40,851 nucleotides of DNA from UBA4572 sp049965515 (lineage in GTDB: Bacteria; Nitrospirota; Leptospirillia; Leptospirillales; Leptospirillaceae). The stretch covers positions 1-40,851 of the forward strand of contig JBMFWG010000015.1 in assembly GCA_049965515.1 (NCBI GenBank), given 5' to 3'. This document shows positions 7,982 to 15,858 of this stretch, piece by piece. Positions within the stretch are counted from its first letter, which is position 1; each line of letters opens with the position of its first letter. The notes under the pieces are model-generated. The model worked only from the letters and a program-made list of their open reading frames with translations. It did no database searches and was not told the origin of the DNA. The translations under genes were made by a program, and so were the position numbers.

Positions 7982-9358
7982 TCACTTTGATCGAGGAGGC
8001 CGCATTGTGCGGAGGCCTCGACACCCTCGGCCACGACTCTCAGTTTCCCCTATGAACAAATACCCGTAGCCATCACTTCTCTGGAGAAGGTGACAGGCCG
8101 TCTTTGAAATCCCCTGGACCACGCCGGAACCGGTCGTGACGTTGAAACTCCCGGAGGACCGTACAGCCACACGCCCGACGTACGTTCCGATCTTCTTGCC
8201 CGCCGTCACGACGGCCCGGACCAGATCCCCGGTCTGGAATCCGAAATGGGCTTTCGTTCGGGTGAAAAACCCTCTCGGAAAACCGAAGCCATCGATCCTG
8301 GTTCGTTGGTAGCTTCCCCGCCCGGTGGACTTGATTGCCAGAACAGGCCGATTGTCTCCCTTCACCCGATCCACGTTTCCGACACAAGCCGCATCCAGAC
8401 TATGTGTTTTCGGGAGTCCGAGACGGGTCCGGTTGTATTTCGTCCGTCCACCGGAGGCGACTTCAACCGGAAGCTCGGTCGCCTTTAGCGCCTGAAACAA
8501 CGCCCATCGGGTGGAGTTGACGGCGGAGGCATCACAAAGCGGAGCTTTCGCCTGGGACATGATCTTCTTTAACGTCTCCGGCTTCTTTGCCAGAAAGACG
8601 GTTGCGTCACTGTTCCCTTTCTTCTGGTTGCAGACATGACAGGCCAGCGTCAGGTTGGAAATTCTGTCCGTTCCGCCCTTCGACCGAGGGTGGATGTGAT
8701 CGATCTCGAGCGGAACATCCTTCGCCCCGCAATAGGCACAGGTCCGGTTCCATTTCTCCAGCAGATACTCCCGGACCTCGTACCCGGCCAGAGTTCCTTG
8801 CTGATACTCGACTCCGGAAATCTCCGGAGTCTCCATCTGCTGGAGATCGAACCGGACAAGCTCCTGGGAAAGAGCAAAAACAGGAGAGAGTTTCCGGAAT
8901 CGATTCACCCAGGAGAGGGTCGTATCGACCCGATGCTGTAAAGAGGGTGGTAGCCACCCCTTCGGCTTTGTTCGATTGTTGACCCTAGGCTTCCTATATC
9001 GGAGATTACTTCGTCTCCGTCTACGAAATGCTCTCCGGGCCGTGAGCCGGTCCCGGATCTTGCCTCCCCGGTGGGTGAGTTCAGCCAGAAACAGGACATG
9101 AGCGGTTGTTTCGGTCTTTCCTGTTTCTTGAGAAATCGTCTCTTCTTCCCGTACCAAGGCGATGCCGGTGGTCTTGCTCCCCGGATCGAGCTTGATCCGG
9201 ACGGGCTGAACCTCTCCCCCAATCCGGTCTTTGAGGCGAATAGTGAAGGGAGCGATTTTGTGGACCACGGCTTTCTTTCGCTCCAACAACAGCCTTGCCC
9301 GTTTTTCCGAGCACGGCATCAGCGGTTTCTTTCGTTTGTCCAGCACAAAAACGGCCAT
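7982..9358 (-). CDS. iscB: IscB, RNA-guided DNA endonuclease of the OMEGA class
   Basis: IscB is the ancestor-type relative of Cas9: an omega-RNA-guided nuclease with a RuvC split by HNH. This 458-residue protein has all parts. The PLMP domain is at about 1-45 (KPLMPCSEKRARLLLER). RuvC-I follows with D58 in IKLDPGSKTTG, then the Arg-rich bridge helix (about 105-125, RRAFRRRRR). RuvC-II is near E194 (AGYEVREYLLEKW). The HNH has two zinc-binding pairs, CAYC (207-210) and CHVC (240-243), and H221 in EIDHIHPRSKGG. RuvC-III has H319 and D322 in THSLDAACVGN. A C-terminal domain ends near LLQRSDGYGY, the usual family end, plus about 25 extra residues. I chose the ATG at 9358 (GGAG upstream); the frame is open to 9568, but that part overlaps the guide RNA. 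All key residues are intact, so it looks active. Confidence 0.95.
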   Translation of the reverse strand: MAVFVLDKRKKPLMPCSEKRARLLLERKKAVVHKIAPFTIRLKDRIGGEVQPVRIKLDPGSKTTGIALVREEETISQETGKTETTAHVLFLAELTHRGGKIRDRLTARRAFRRRRRSNLRYRKPRVNNRTKPKGWLPPSLQHRVDTTLSWVNRFRKLSPVFALSQELVRFDLQQMETPEISGVEYQQGTLAGYEVREYLLEKWNRTCAYCGAKDVPLEIDHIHPRSKGGTDRISNLTLACHVCNQKKGNSDATVFLAKKPETLKKIMSQAKAPLCDASAVNSTRWALFQALKATELPVEVASGGRTKYNRTRLGLPKTHSLDAACVGNVDRVKGDNRPVLAIKSTGRGSYQRTRIDGFGFPRGFFTRTKAHFGFQTGDLVRAVVTAGKKIGTYVGRVAVRSSGSFNVTTGSGVVQGISKTACHLLQRSDGYGYLFIGETESRGRGCRGLRTMRPPRSK

Positions 9359-9651
9359 GCTAGAATCTCCAATTTTCGTTGCCCTTACGGGCCTTGTAAC
9401 GCGGACTTTCGTCCGTCTCCCCTCGGGAATGTTGGTCACCGGCTTTAAGGGATTCCTCCCTCCCGTGCGAACCGTTTCGTCCTTGCCCTCACGGTTGTCT
9501 GCATCCGCACGTTCCAGAGCCCGGAACTGAAGAAGCATTCCGGGGTGGGTCTTCTTGCCTATAACCAACGGAGCGGCTTACGCCGCTAACCCTGGTCAAC
9601 CTGAGCTTCAAATTCCTCTCAAGCTCCGCCCTTCAGGGCGGGGTAGTTGAC
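9359..9651 (-). ncRNA. Candidate omega RNA for IscB
   Basis: The 293 bases directly upstream of iscB carry no protein motif but strong RNA structure. Read on the minus strand the order is: CCGCCC-TGAA-GGGCGG hairpin (9641-9626); AGCGGC-GTAA-GCCGCT hairpin (9587-9572); a segment with CCCCGGAA...TTCCGGG and GCGGATGC resembling the core of known IscB omega RNAs; CGGAC-GAAA-GTCCG (9415-9402); and GCCC-GTAA-GGGC (9392-9381), just before the iscB ribosome site. Three loops are GNRA tetraloops. In this family the guide is the 5' extension, that is the flank next to the element's left end: about 9652-9667, GAGAAAGGACCGAAAA, derived from the rfbB 3' end. Exact RNA ends are inferred. Confidence 0.8.
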
Positions 9652-10760
9652 TTTTCGGTCCTTTCTCTTCTGCGCCCGACCCCCTGCCGGGATCCGTCAT
9701 AACGCCGTCTCAGCGCCTCCCACCAGGGACGATTCTCAAGATACCAGCGAACGGTCTTCTCCAGGGCTTCCTCGAAGGTATGGGTGGGGCTCCAGCCAAG
9801 CTCCCTTCGGACCTTGGCCGGATCGATCTCATAACGCCGGTCATGGCCAGGACGATCGGGAACGGGGGTCATGAGATCGCGAACAGGTCCCTTAAGACGG
9901 GGAGCGAGCCGGTCGAGGATGTCGCAGAGGGTCAGAACCAGCTCCCGATTGGTGCGGGGGTTCCCCGCCCCGATGGCATAGGTCTCCCCCATCCGCCCCC
10001 GCTCGAAGGCCGCCAGGACCCCTTCGCAATGGTCTTCCACGTAAATCCAGTCCCGAATATTCTCCCCGTCGCCGTAAAGCGGTATCGGACGGTCTTCGAG
10101 AGCAGCGAGGATCACTGTCGGAATGAGTTTTTCCGGGAACTGCCAGGGGCCATAGTTGTTCGAGCAGTTGGTGGTAACCACCGGAAGGCCGTAGGTGTGA
10201 TGATAGGCCCGGACGAAGTGGTCCGAGGCCGCCTTCGAGGCGGCATAGGGGGAGTTGGGGGCATAGGGGGTCGTCTCCCGAAAGGGAGGGTCCAAAGGGG
10301 AAAGAGAGCCATAGACCTCGTCGGTAGAGACATGAAGAAAACGAAAACTCTCCGGCTGCCCTTCCGTCTCCCAAAAGCGGAGGGCCGCGTCGAGAAGGAC
10401 GAAGGTCCCCTGGACATTTGTCGCCACAAACTCCCCGGGGCTTTCGATGGAGCGATCCACATGGCTCTCGGCCGCCAGATGAAGGATCCCCGCGGGGCGG
10501 TGGCGCCGGAAGAGCTCGGCCACCGCCTGGGGGTCACGGATGTCCCCCTGCACAAAGAGATGGTCCGGGTCGTGGGCAAGAGCGTCGAGGTTGGAGAGAT
10601 TCCCCGCATAGGTGAGAAGATCAAAGGTCACCACCTTCGCCCTCTTCTCCCGTCGGATCTTGTGGACAAGATTGGAGCCGATGAAGCCCGCTCCCCCCGT
10701 CACGATCCAGGTGGGAAGGGCATCCTCCGTCTTCCTGGCTGCCTCTTTGGCATCTGGCAT
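9633..10760 (-). CDS. rfbB: dTDP-glucose 4,6-dehydratase RfbB, 3' end replaced by IscB element
   Basis: RfbB dehydrates dTDP-D-glucose to dTDP-4-keto-6-deoxyglucose, the second step to dTDP-rhamnose for surface polysaccharide. The Rossmann motif TGGAGFIGSN is at residues 21-30, the catalytic TDE triad in HVSTDEVYGS, and the YxxxK pair in SPYAASKAASDHF. The family C-terminus (WYLENRPWWEALRRRYDG) is complete, so the enzyme should work. The last residues STTPP and the TGA stop are encoded by the IscB element's terminal hairpin (9633-9650), so the native stop was lost. I chose the ATG at 10760 because GGGAGG lies three bases upstream. No other dTDP-rhamnose genes are in the window. Confidence 0.96.
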   Translation of the reverse strand: MPDAKEAARKTEDALPTWIVTGGAGFIGSNLVHKIRREKRAKVVTFDLLTYAGNLSNLDALAHDPDHLFVQGDIRDPQAVAELFRRHRPAGILHLAAESHVDRSIESPGEFVATNVQGTFVLLDAALRFWETEGQPESFRFLHVSTDEVYGSLSPLDPPFRETTPYAPNSPYAASKAASDHFVRAYHHTYGLPVVTTNCSNNYGPWQFPEKLIPTVILAALEDRPIPLYGDGENIRDWIYVEDHCEGVLAAFERGRMGETYAIGAGNPRTNRELVLTLCDILDRLAPRLKGPVRDLMTPVPDRPGHDRRYEIDPAKVRRELGWSPTHTFEEALEKTVRWYLENRPWWEALRRRYDGSRQGVGRRRERTEKSTTPP

Positions 10761-11332
10761 GGTCCTCCCTATCATTTATCCGGCGTTTATCCGGAAGAGA
10801 GATCGATCGTCTTTCCCCGAAAAGAGCTCCTGTGAAAAACCTAACAAGGGGAGACTTTATCATGGATCGCAGCCCGAAAAAAGAACACCGGCTTGGGACT
10901 TCCTTGGCCGGCAATAGAGGCCTTGGGAAGGATCGATCCGAGACAAGAGGGAGCCGTAGCATCGTCGGGGAGCCCCCCGTGAATCGGCTGGTCTCCCCCA
11001 AACGAGGGTTCTTGGGAGTTGAGGCAAGAACGTGATCAGCAGAGAACGTACAACCTCTCGCCAAACGATCTCTCCCTCCCCGATGAGGGAATCGGTCGAC
11101 GAAAGTCCCTCCCCAAGGCCCCTGACAAGAGGAGATCGTTCGATTACAATCAACACTGGGACTATAAGGCCAACGGGAGGCTCTCCAAAGGGGGGAGGGG
11201 GGGGTGCTCGCCCCCTGAGCCTCCACAGACGTTCACGACCTTTCCCGATGATCCTGTGGATCGACCTATCGAACCCCGAAGGTGTTCCCCCCAATTTGCT
11301 GCCCATTTCTGTCCCAAGGAGATCCCGACCGT
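10761..11332. other. Gene-poor interval between rfbB and argA, with structured segment
   Basis: No convincing gene is seen in these 572 bases between the divergent rfbB and argA genes. An 11-bp tandem direct repeat (CATTTATCCGG / CGTTTATCCGG, 10773-10794) lies directly upstream of rfbB. A small plus-strand frame at 10862-11035 (57 residues, basic, AAGGGGA upstream) is possible but unsupported. A 9-bp inverted repeat AACGATCTC (11064-11072) / GAGATCGTT (11132-11140) closes a 77-base segment that contains the inner hairpin CCGAT-GAGGGA-ATCGG (11080-11095). It may be part of the argA leader. Confidence 0.4.
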
Positions 11333-12649
11333 ATGGATAATGACAATCAGCGCCGGTTCATCGACTGGTTCCGGGAGGCGTCCCCCTACATCCACCGGTT
11401 CCGGGGACAGACATTTGTCCTGATCATTGGAGGGGATCTGATCCTTGATGGACGGATCATCCGGCTGTCGCATGACATGGCGCTTCTCACCAGCCTCGGA
11501 ATCCGGCTGGTCCTGGCCTTCGACCTTCCTTCCTCCAAAAAACCCCGGCCTTTACCTGCTCCCACGACCGCCTCCTCTTTAGGAGACCCCGTGGTGCCGG
11601 TGGAAGATCTTCCCTCTCTGATGGCTGAGGTCGGTCACCTACGATTCAACATCGAGGCGGCCCTCTCCCAGGGCACCGATGCCACCCCTATGGCGGGGGC
11701 CCGCGTTCGCACGGTGGGGGGCAACTTCGTCATGGGCCGGCCTGTTGGGGTTTTGGACGGGATCGACCATCTTTACGCCGGCAAGGTGAGACGCATCGAA
11801 GGGGAGGCTCTTCGCCGGCACCTCGAAGCGGGAGAGGTCGTCATCATGCCCCCCTTCGGATTCTCACCCACCGGAGAGACCTTCTACATTCCGGCCGAGG
11901 AGGTGGCCTCCCGCACCGCCGTCGCCCTCTCCGCCGCCAAGATCATCCGGCTTGAGCCACGCTCCGGGATCCCGGACTCCCAGGGCGAGCCACTCCGCCA
12001 GCTGACCCTTGCGGAGGCCCGACAGCTCCCCGGCGCCCCCTTGCCGTCCGCTCTTTTGGAGGCGCTCGACTCGCGCGACATCCGGCTTCATCTTCTTGAT
12101 GCCCGGATCGACGGGGCGCTCCTGCTTGAGCTCTTTACCCGGGACGGCATCGGCACCCTCATCTCCCGGGATCCCTTCGAGCATATCCGGAAGGCCACCC
12201 TCGACGACCTCGTGGAGATCCTCGAGATCATCCATCCCCTGGAGGAAAAGGGGATCCTGGTCCAGCGGCCGAGAGAGCGCCTCGAGATGGAACTCGACCA
12301 CTTCACGGTGGCGATCCGAGACCGGTCGGTCATCGGGTGCGTCTCGCTCACCCCCTATCCCGCATCCGGGACCGCCGAGATGGCCTGTCTGGCCCTCCTC
12401 CCCGAATACCGGGGACAAGGCCGCGGAGGCCAGCTTCTCGCCTGGTGCCGAAAGGAAGCTGCAAAGCAGGGCCTTACCTCTCTCTTCGTCCTGACGACCC
12501 AGTCCTCCCGCTGGTTCATCGAACGCGGCTTCCGGGAAGCTTCCCCCCTTGACCTCCCCCCCGAGAGACGGGCCCTCTATGATCCCGCCCGAAAGAGCCA
12601 GATCCTCCTCTCCCCGGTCTCCCCCTCCGAAGCCTCCCCCCGGGGGTAA
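11333..12649 (+). CDS. argA: Amino-acid N-acetyltransferase (N-acetylglutamate synthase)
   Basis: ArgA transfers acetyl from acetyl-CoA to glutamate, the first step of arginine synthesis. The 438-residue protein matches the two-domain ArgA layout. An amino-acid-kinase-like N-terminal domain (about 1-285) starts RRFIDWFREASPYIHRFRGQ and contains the segment FVLIIGGDLILDG. A GNAT domain (about 290-438) has the acetyl-CoA loop LLPEYRGQGRGGQLL and ends near FIERGFREAS. The length is close to the E. coli enzyme (443). The ATG at 11333 was chosen because AAGGAG lies 11 bases upstream and because homologues start near here; the frame is open from 11282. The kinase-like domain normally binds arginine for feedback inhibition. 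The gene is monocistronic and convergent with the LysR gene. Confidence 0.95.
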   Translation: MDNDNQRRFIDWFREASPYIHRFRGQTFVLIIGGDLILDGRIIRLSHDMALLTSLGIRLVLAFDLPSSKKPRPLPAPTTASSLGDPVVPVEDLPSLMAEVGHLRFNIEAALSQGTDATPMAGARVRTVGGNFVMGRPVGVLDGIDHLYAGKVRRIEGEALRRHLEAGEVVIMPPFGFSPTGETFYIPAEEVASRTAVALSAAKIIRLEPRSGIPDSQGEPLRQLTLAEARQLPGAPLPSALLEALDSRDIRLHLLDARIDGALLLELFTRDGIGTLISRDPFEHIRKATLDDLVEILEIIHPLEEKGILVQRPRERLEMELDHFTVAIRDRSVIGCVSLTPYPASGTAEMACLALLPEYRGQGRGGQLLAWCRKEAAKQGLTSLFVLTTQSSRWFIERGFREASPLDLPPERRALYDPARKSQILLSPVSPSEASPRG

Positions 12650-12670
12650 GGACCTGTCATCCCTGCCGCC

Positions 12671-13609
12671 TCAGTCGGAAGACGATTTTTCCCCGAGGCG
12701 CGCTGTCAGGATCTCCCGGAGAAGCTCCTCCTGGGGGCGAAGGTCGCGCCCCTTGCGAAGAAGGATTCCAATCTCCCGGAACTCCCCGAACCCCTCCACC
12801 GGACGAACAGCAATGGCCGGATACCGCCCGGGAACCGAGGAGAGGAGCCTCTCCGGGAGAATCGAGAGCCCCAGCCCCATCTCCACAGCCGCAGCAATGG
12901 ATTCAAGGGTCTCAAGCTCGGTCACGGATGTTGGACGGAGCCTCTTTTTCCGGAAGGCCCGGTCAATCAAGTCCCGGGTCGCCGAGCCGGCCGGCGGCAG
13001 GAGGAGCGGAGAGCGGGCCAGACTCTCCAGGGAGAGGGGCAAAAGGGCACGGCCTGCATTTTTCCTGACCTCCTCCGGCTTGGCAGGAGTGGCCCCGGCA
13101 AAGGTATCCCGCCAGAGGCGCTCGGACCTCAGCCCCTCCTCCCGGACGGGAAGCGTCGCCACCGCCATGTCCACATCCCCCTGTCGCACCTTGCCAGCGA
13201 TCGCTTCCGAGCTGCCAAGAACGAGCGTGACTCCGACACCGGGGGCGAGCCTGCCGAACTCCCGAAGGGGAGCGGCCAACCCGTTCGACGCCACATAGTG
13301 GCTGCATCCCAGCACGAGGCGGTTTCGGGCGAGTCCGTCCGTCTCCCGGACCCGCCGAAGCGCCTCCCCCACATGCCGGAAAATCTCCTCCGATTCACGG
13401 AGGAGGACCTCTCCTGCCTTGCTCAGCCGGACCCCCCTCCCAAAGCGCACAAAAAGCGGGGCCCCCACCTCCCGGGAGAGCATCGCCATCTGTCGGGTGA
13501 CCGCCGGCTGGGTCATATGGCGCTCCTGGGCCGCACGATGCATGCTTCCGTGAAGGGCCACCGCCCGGAATGTTTCGAGATAGTCGAGGTTCAGGGTATT
13601 ACTGATCAT
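12671..13609 (-). CDS. LysR-family transcriptional regulator, divergent from leuCD
   Basis: The 312-residue protein has a typical LysR winged helix-turn-helix at residues 5-65 (LDYLETFRAVALHGSMHRAAQERHMTQPAVTRQMAML in part) and a periplasmic-binding-protein-like effector domain after about residue 90. It is divergently transcribed from leuC with a 164-bp gap, the classical arrangement in which a LysR protein controls its neighbour. Regulation of leucine synthesis, with isopropylmalate or another pathway intermediate as effector (as with LeuO/LeuR-type regulators), is inference. Its own ribosome site is weak (AGGGAAAA). Effector residues cannot be assigned from sequence. Confidence 0.9.
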   Translation of the reverse strand: MISNTLNLDYLETFRAVALHGSMHRAAQERHMTQPAVTRQMAMLSREVGAPLFVRFGRGVRLSKAGEVLLRESEEIFRHVGEALRRVRETDGLARNRLVLGCSHYVASNGLAAPLREFGRLAPGVGVTLVLGSSEAIAGKVRQGDVDMAVATLPVREEGLRSERLWRDTFAGATPAKPEEVRKNAGRALLPLSLESLARSPLLLPPAGSATRDLIDRAFRKKRLRPTSVTELETLESIAAAVEMGLGLSILPERLLSSVPGRYPAIAVRPVEGFGEFREIGILLRKGRDLRPQEELLREILTARLGEKSSSD

Positions 13610-13635
13610 TTTTCCCTATCTTTTTGCTAAAAAAG

Positions 13636-13670
13636 TTTCAATTTACTTATTGGAAGACATTTTCTACACT
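13636..13670 (+). promoter_or_regulatory. leuC promoter with overlapping LysR-type inverted repeat
   Basis: A sigma-70-type promoter is seen: -35 TTTACT (13642-13647), a 17-base spacer and -10 TACACT (13665-13670), about 100 bases upstream of the leuC start. An imperfect inverted repeat TTTCAAT (13636-13642) - six bases - ATTGGAA (13649-13655) overlaps the -35 element. Its size and place suit a LysR operator (T-N11-A class). Binding by the divergent LysR protein is inferred from position. Confidence 0.55.
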
Positions 13671-13773
13671 AGAAGGATCGATTGCAAGAAAAGCCCGCCG
13701 AACAAGGAATCGAGAAAAAACGATTCTTCCGCCCGACTGGGATGTCCGGTCGGATATTCTGAAGGAGAACGCC

Positions 13774-15171
13774 ATGCCACGTACCATCATCGACAAGATC
13801 TGGGAGAACCATGTGGTCACCGAAGAGAACGGGACCGCCCTTCTCTATATTGACCGCCACCTTGTCCACGAGGTGACCAGTCCCCAGGCCTTCGAGGGGC
13901 TCAGAATCGCCGGCCGCAAGGTCCGCCGGCCGGATCTGACCTTCGCCGTCCCCGACCACAACGTGCCGACCACCGACCGCTCCCGTGGCATCTCGGACCC
14001 CGTCAGTGCTCTCCAGGTTGAGACCCTGGCCAACAATGCCCGCCAATTCGGAGTGACCCACTTTTCCATGAACGATCCCCGCCAGGGAATCGTTCATGTG
14101 ATCGCCCCCGAACAGGGAATTACCCTTCCAGGACAGACCATCGTCTGCGGGGACAGCCACACCGCCACCCACGGCGCCTTCGGCTCTCTGGCCTTCGGAA
14201 TCGGCACCTCCGAGGTCGAGCACGTCCTGGCCACCCAAACTCTCGCCCAAAGCCGCCCCCGCACCATGGAAATCCGGCTTGTGGGGCAGACCCCCCGGGG
14301 CATCACCCCCAAGGACCTGATCCTGGCAGTGATTGGCCAGATCGGGGCAGCGGGTGGCACCGGCTACGTCATCGAGTTCACCGGGGATCCTGTCCAGGCG
14401 CTGTCGATGGAAGGACGCATGACCCTTTGCAACATGGCCATCGAGGCCGGGGCCCGGGCCGGCCTCGTGGCCCCCGACGCCACCACCTTCGCCTATCTCA
14501 AGGGCCGTCCCTACGCTCCCAAGGGCGAAACCTGGGAGAGGGCCGTGGCCTTTTGGAAAGAGCTTCCCTCCGACCCCGGAGCCGCCTACGACAAGACGGT
14601 GACCCTCGACGTCTCCCGCCTCTCTCCCCAGGTCACCTGGGGAACCAACCCAGGCCAGGTCACGGGAGTCGACGGCCGTGTCCCCGATCCCGAACAGTTT
14701 TCCGATCCCGTCGCCCGCGAATCGGCAAAAAAAGCCCTTGTCTACATGGGTCTGGTTCCGGGGACCCCGATCACCGAGATTTCGGTAACACGTATCTTCA
14801 TCGGCTCCTGCACCAACGGACGCATCGAGGATCTCCGGGCGGCGGCCCGGGTCGCCAAGGGCCGGAAGGTGGCACCGGGCGTCTCCGCCATGGTTGTTCC
14901 GGGCTCGGGACTGGTCCGGACCCAGGCGGAGCAGGAAGGCCTGGACAGGATCTTTCTCGAGGCAGGGTTCGAATGGCGCGAGCCGGGATGCTCCATGTGC
15001 CTGGGGATGAACCCTGACCAGCTGGCCCCCTTTGAGCGCTGCGCCTCGACCTCGAACCGCAACTTCGAAGGGCGTCAGGGCAAGAACGGACGGACCCACC
15101 TCGTCAGCCCCGAAATGGCGGCGGCCGCGGCGGTCACCGGCCACTTCGTCGACCACCGGACCCTCTCCTGA
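13774..15171 (+). CDS. leuC: 3-isopropylmalate dehydratase large subunit LeuC
   Basis: LeuC with LeuD isomerises 2-isopropylmalate to 3-isopropylmalate in leucine synthesis. The 465-residue aconitase-family protein carries the [4Fe-4S] cysteines: one in GSCTNGRIEDL and two in GCSMCLGMN. Substrate-site segments GDSHTATHGAFG and the C-terminal STSNRNFEGRQG are present. The start ATG at 13774 has AAGGAG seven bases upstream and the family N-terminus MPRTIIDKIW; a longer frame from 13624 has no such support and covers the promoter. leuD follows after 31 bases, forming a leuCD operon. Confidence 0.97.
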   Translation: MPRTIIDKIWENHVVTEENGTALLYIDRHLVHEVTSPQAFEGLRIAGRKVRRPDLTFAVPDHNVPTTDRSRGISDPVSALQVETLANNARQFGVTHFSMNDPRQGIVHVIAPEQGITLPGQTIVCGDSHTATHGAFGSLAFGIGTSEVEHVLATQTLAQSRPRTMEIRLVGQTPRGITPKDLILAVIGQIGAAGGTGYVIEFTGDPVQALSMEGRMTLCNMAIEAGARAGLVAPDATTFAYLKGRPYAPKGETWERAVAFWKELPSDPGAAYDKTVTLDVSRLSPQVTWGTNPGQVTGVDGRVPDPEQFSDPVARESAKKALVYMGLVPGTPITEISVTRIFIGSCTNGRIEDLRAAARVAKGRKVAPGVSAMVVPGSGLVRTQAEQEGLDRIFLEAGFEWREPGCSMCLGMNPDQLAPFERCASTSNRNFEGRQGKNGRTHLVSPEMAAAAAVTGHFVDHRTLS

Positions 15172-15202
15172 CCCCGACACTCTCACCCTCAAGGAGCCTG
15201 AT

Positions 15203-15856
15203 ATGGAAGCCTTCGTAACTCTCGATGCCCTGGTCGCCCCTCTCGACCGGGCCAATGTCGACACCGATGCCATCATCCCCAAGCAGTTTCTCAAGACCAT
15301 CCGGAGAACCGGTCTCGGAGTCGCGCTCTTCTACGACTGGCGCTACAAGGATGCCCCCTCCGACGGACGGACCGATGGTCTTGTTCCCGACCCCTCCTTT
15401 GTCCTCAACAACCCCCGCTACCACGGTGCCCGGATCCTCCTGGCACGGGAAAACTTCGGGTGCGGATCCTCCCGCGAACATGCCCCCTGGGCCCTCCTCG
15501 ACTATGGCTTCCGGGCCATCATCGCTCCCTCCTTTGCCGACATCTTCTATAACAACTGCTTCAAGAACGGAATTCTTCCGGTGGTTCTCCCCGCCGAGCA
15601 GGTGGATCGTCTCTTCCGGGAGGTGGCCGCAACCTCGGGCTACCGCCTCACCATCGACCTCCCCTCCCAAAAGGTGCTCCTCCCCTCGAAGGAAAGCTTT
15701 CCCTTCTCCATTGATCCGGTCCGGAAGACCCATCTTCTGGAAGGGCTCGACGAGATTGGCCTGGCCGAGAAAAAGGCCCCGCTCATCGAATCCTACGAAA
15801 AGCGCCGTGTGGAACGCGAGCCCTGGCTGGTTCCTGCCACACCCGGAGGACGCTAA
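15203..15856 (+). CDS. leuD: 3-isopropylmalate dehydratase small subunit LeuD
   Basis: LeuD supplies the swivelling domain of the isopropylmalate isomerase. The 217-residue protein has the family features NVDTDAIIPKQFLKTI near the N-terminus, the ENFGCGSSREHAPW segment that contacts substrate, and FADIFYNNCFKNGILP. The ATG at 15203 follows AAGGAG. It starts 31 bases after leuC, and the next gene follows its stop by two bases, so the operon may extend to the permease. Confidence 0.97.
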   Translation: MEAFVTLDALVAPLDRANVDTDAIIPKQFLKTIRRTGLGVALFYDWRYKDAPSDGRTDGLVPDPSFVLNNPRYHGARILLARENFGCGSSREHAPWALLDYGFRAIIAPSFADIFYNNCFKNGILPVVLPAEQVDRLFREVAATSGYRLTIDLPSQKVLLPSKESFPFSIDPVRKTHLLEGLDEIGLAEKKAPLIESYEKRRVEREPWLVPATPGGR

Positions 15857-15858
15857 TC

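Larger units (their letters stand above)
7912..9651 (-). mobile_element. IscB element (IS200/IS605 superfamily, non-autonomous), borders approximate
   Basis: The unit is made of iscB and its upstream candidate omega RNA. The 5' (left) end on the minus strand is recognisable: it begins GTCAACTACCCCGCCC, with a CCGCCC-TTCA-GGGCGG hairpin (9626-9641), a type of end seen in IS605-superfamily units. The 3' (right) end cannot be fixed; it lies between the iscB stop (7982) and the TSUP stop (7911). An imperfect hairpin at 7992-8020 (CGAGG...CCGCA loop TGCGG...CCTCG) falls in the last iscB codons and may belong to that end. There is no tnpA transposase, so mobility would depend on a TnpA elsewhere. 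Confidence 0.8.

Noticed and set aside
9359..9568. N-terminal 70-codon extension of iscB
   Set aside because: The frame is open by chance through the guide RNA; IscB proteins begin with the MAVFVLDKRKKPLMP segment, and GGAG lies before that ATG.
10862..11035. 57-codon basic frame upstream of argA
   Set aside because: Has a ribosome-like site but no recognisable domain and atypical composition; kept only as a note in the intergenic feature.
11080..11104. Hammerhead-like CGATGAG...GAAA pattern
   Set aside because: The bases needed for stem II do not pair; CCGAT and ATCGG form a simple hairpin instead.
13669..15300. 543-codon minus-strand frame opposite leuC
   Set aside because: Antisense to a clear leuC; Gly-, His- and Asp-rich translation with no domain.
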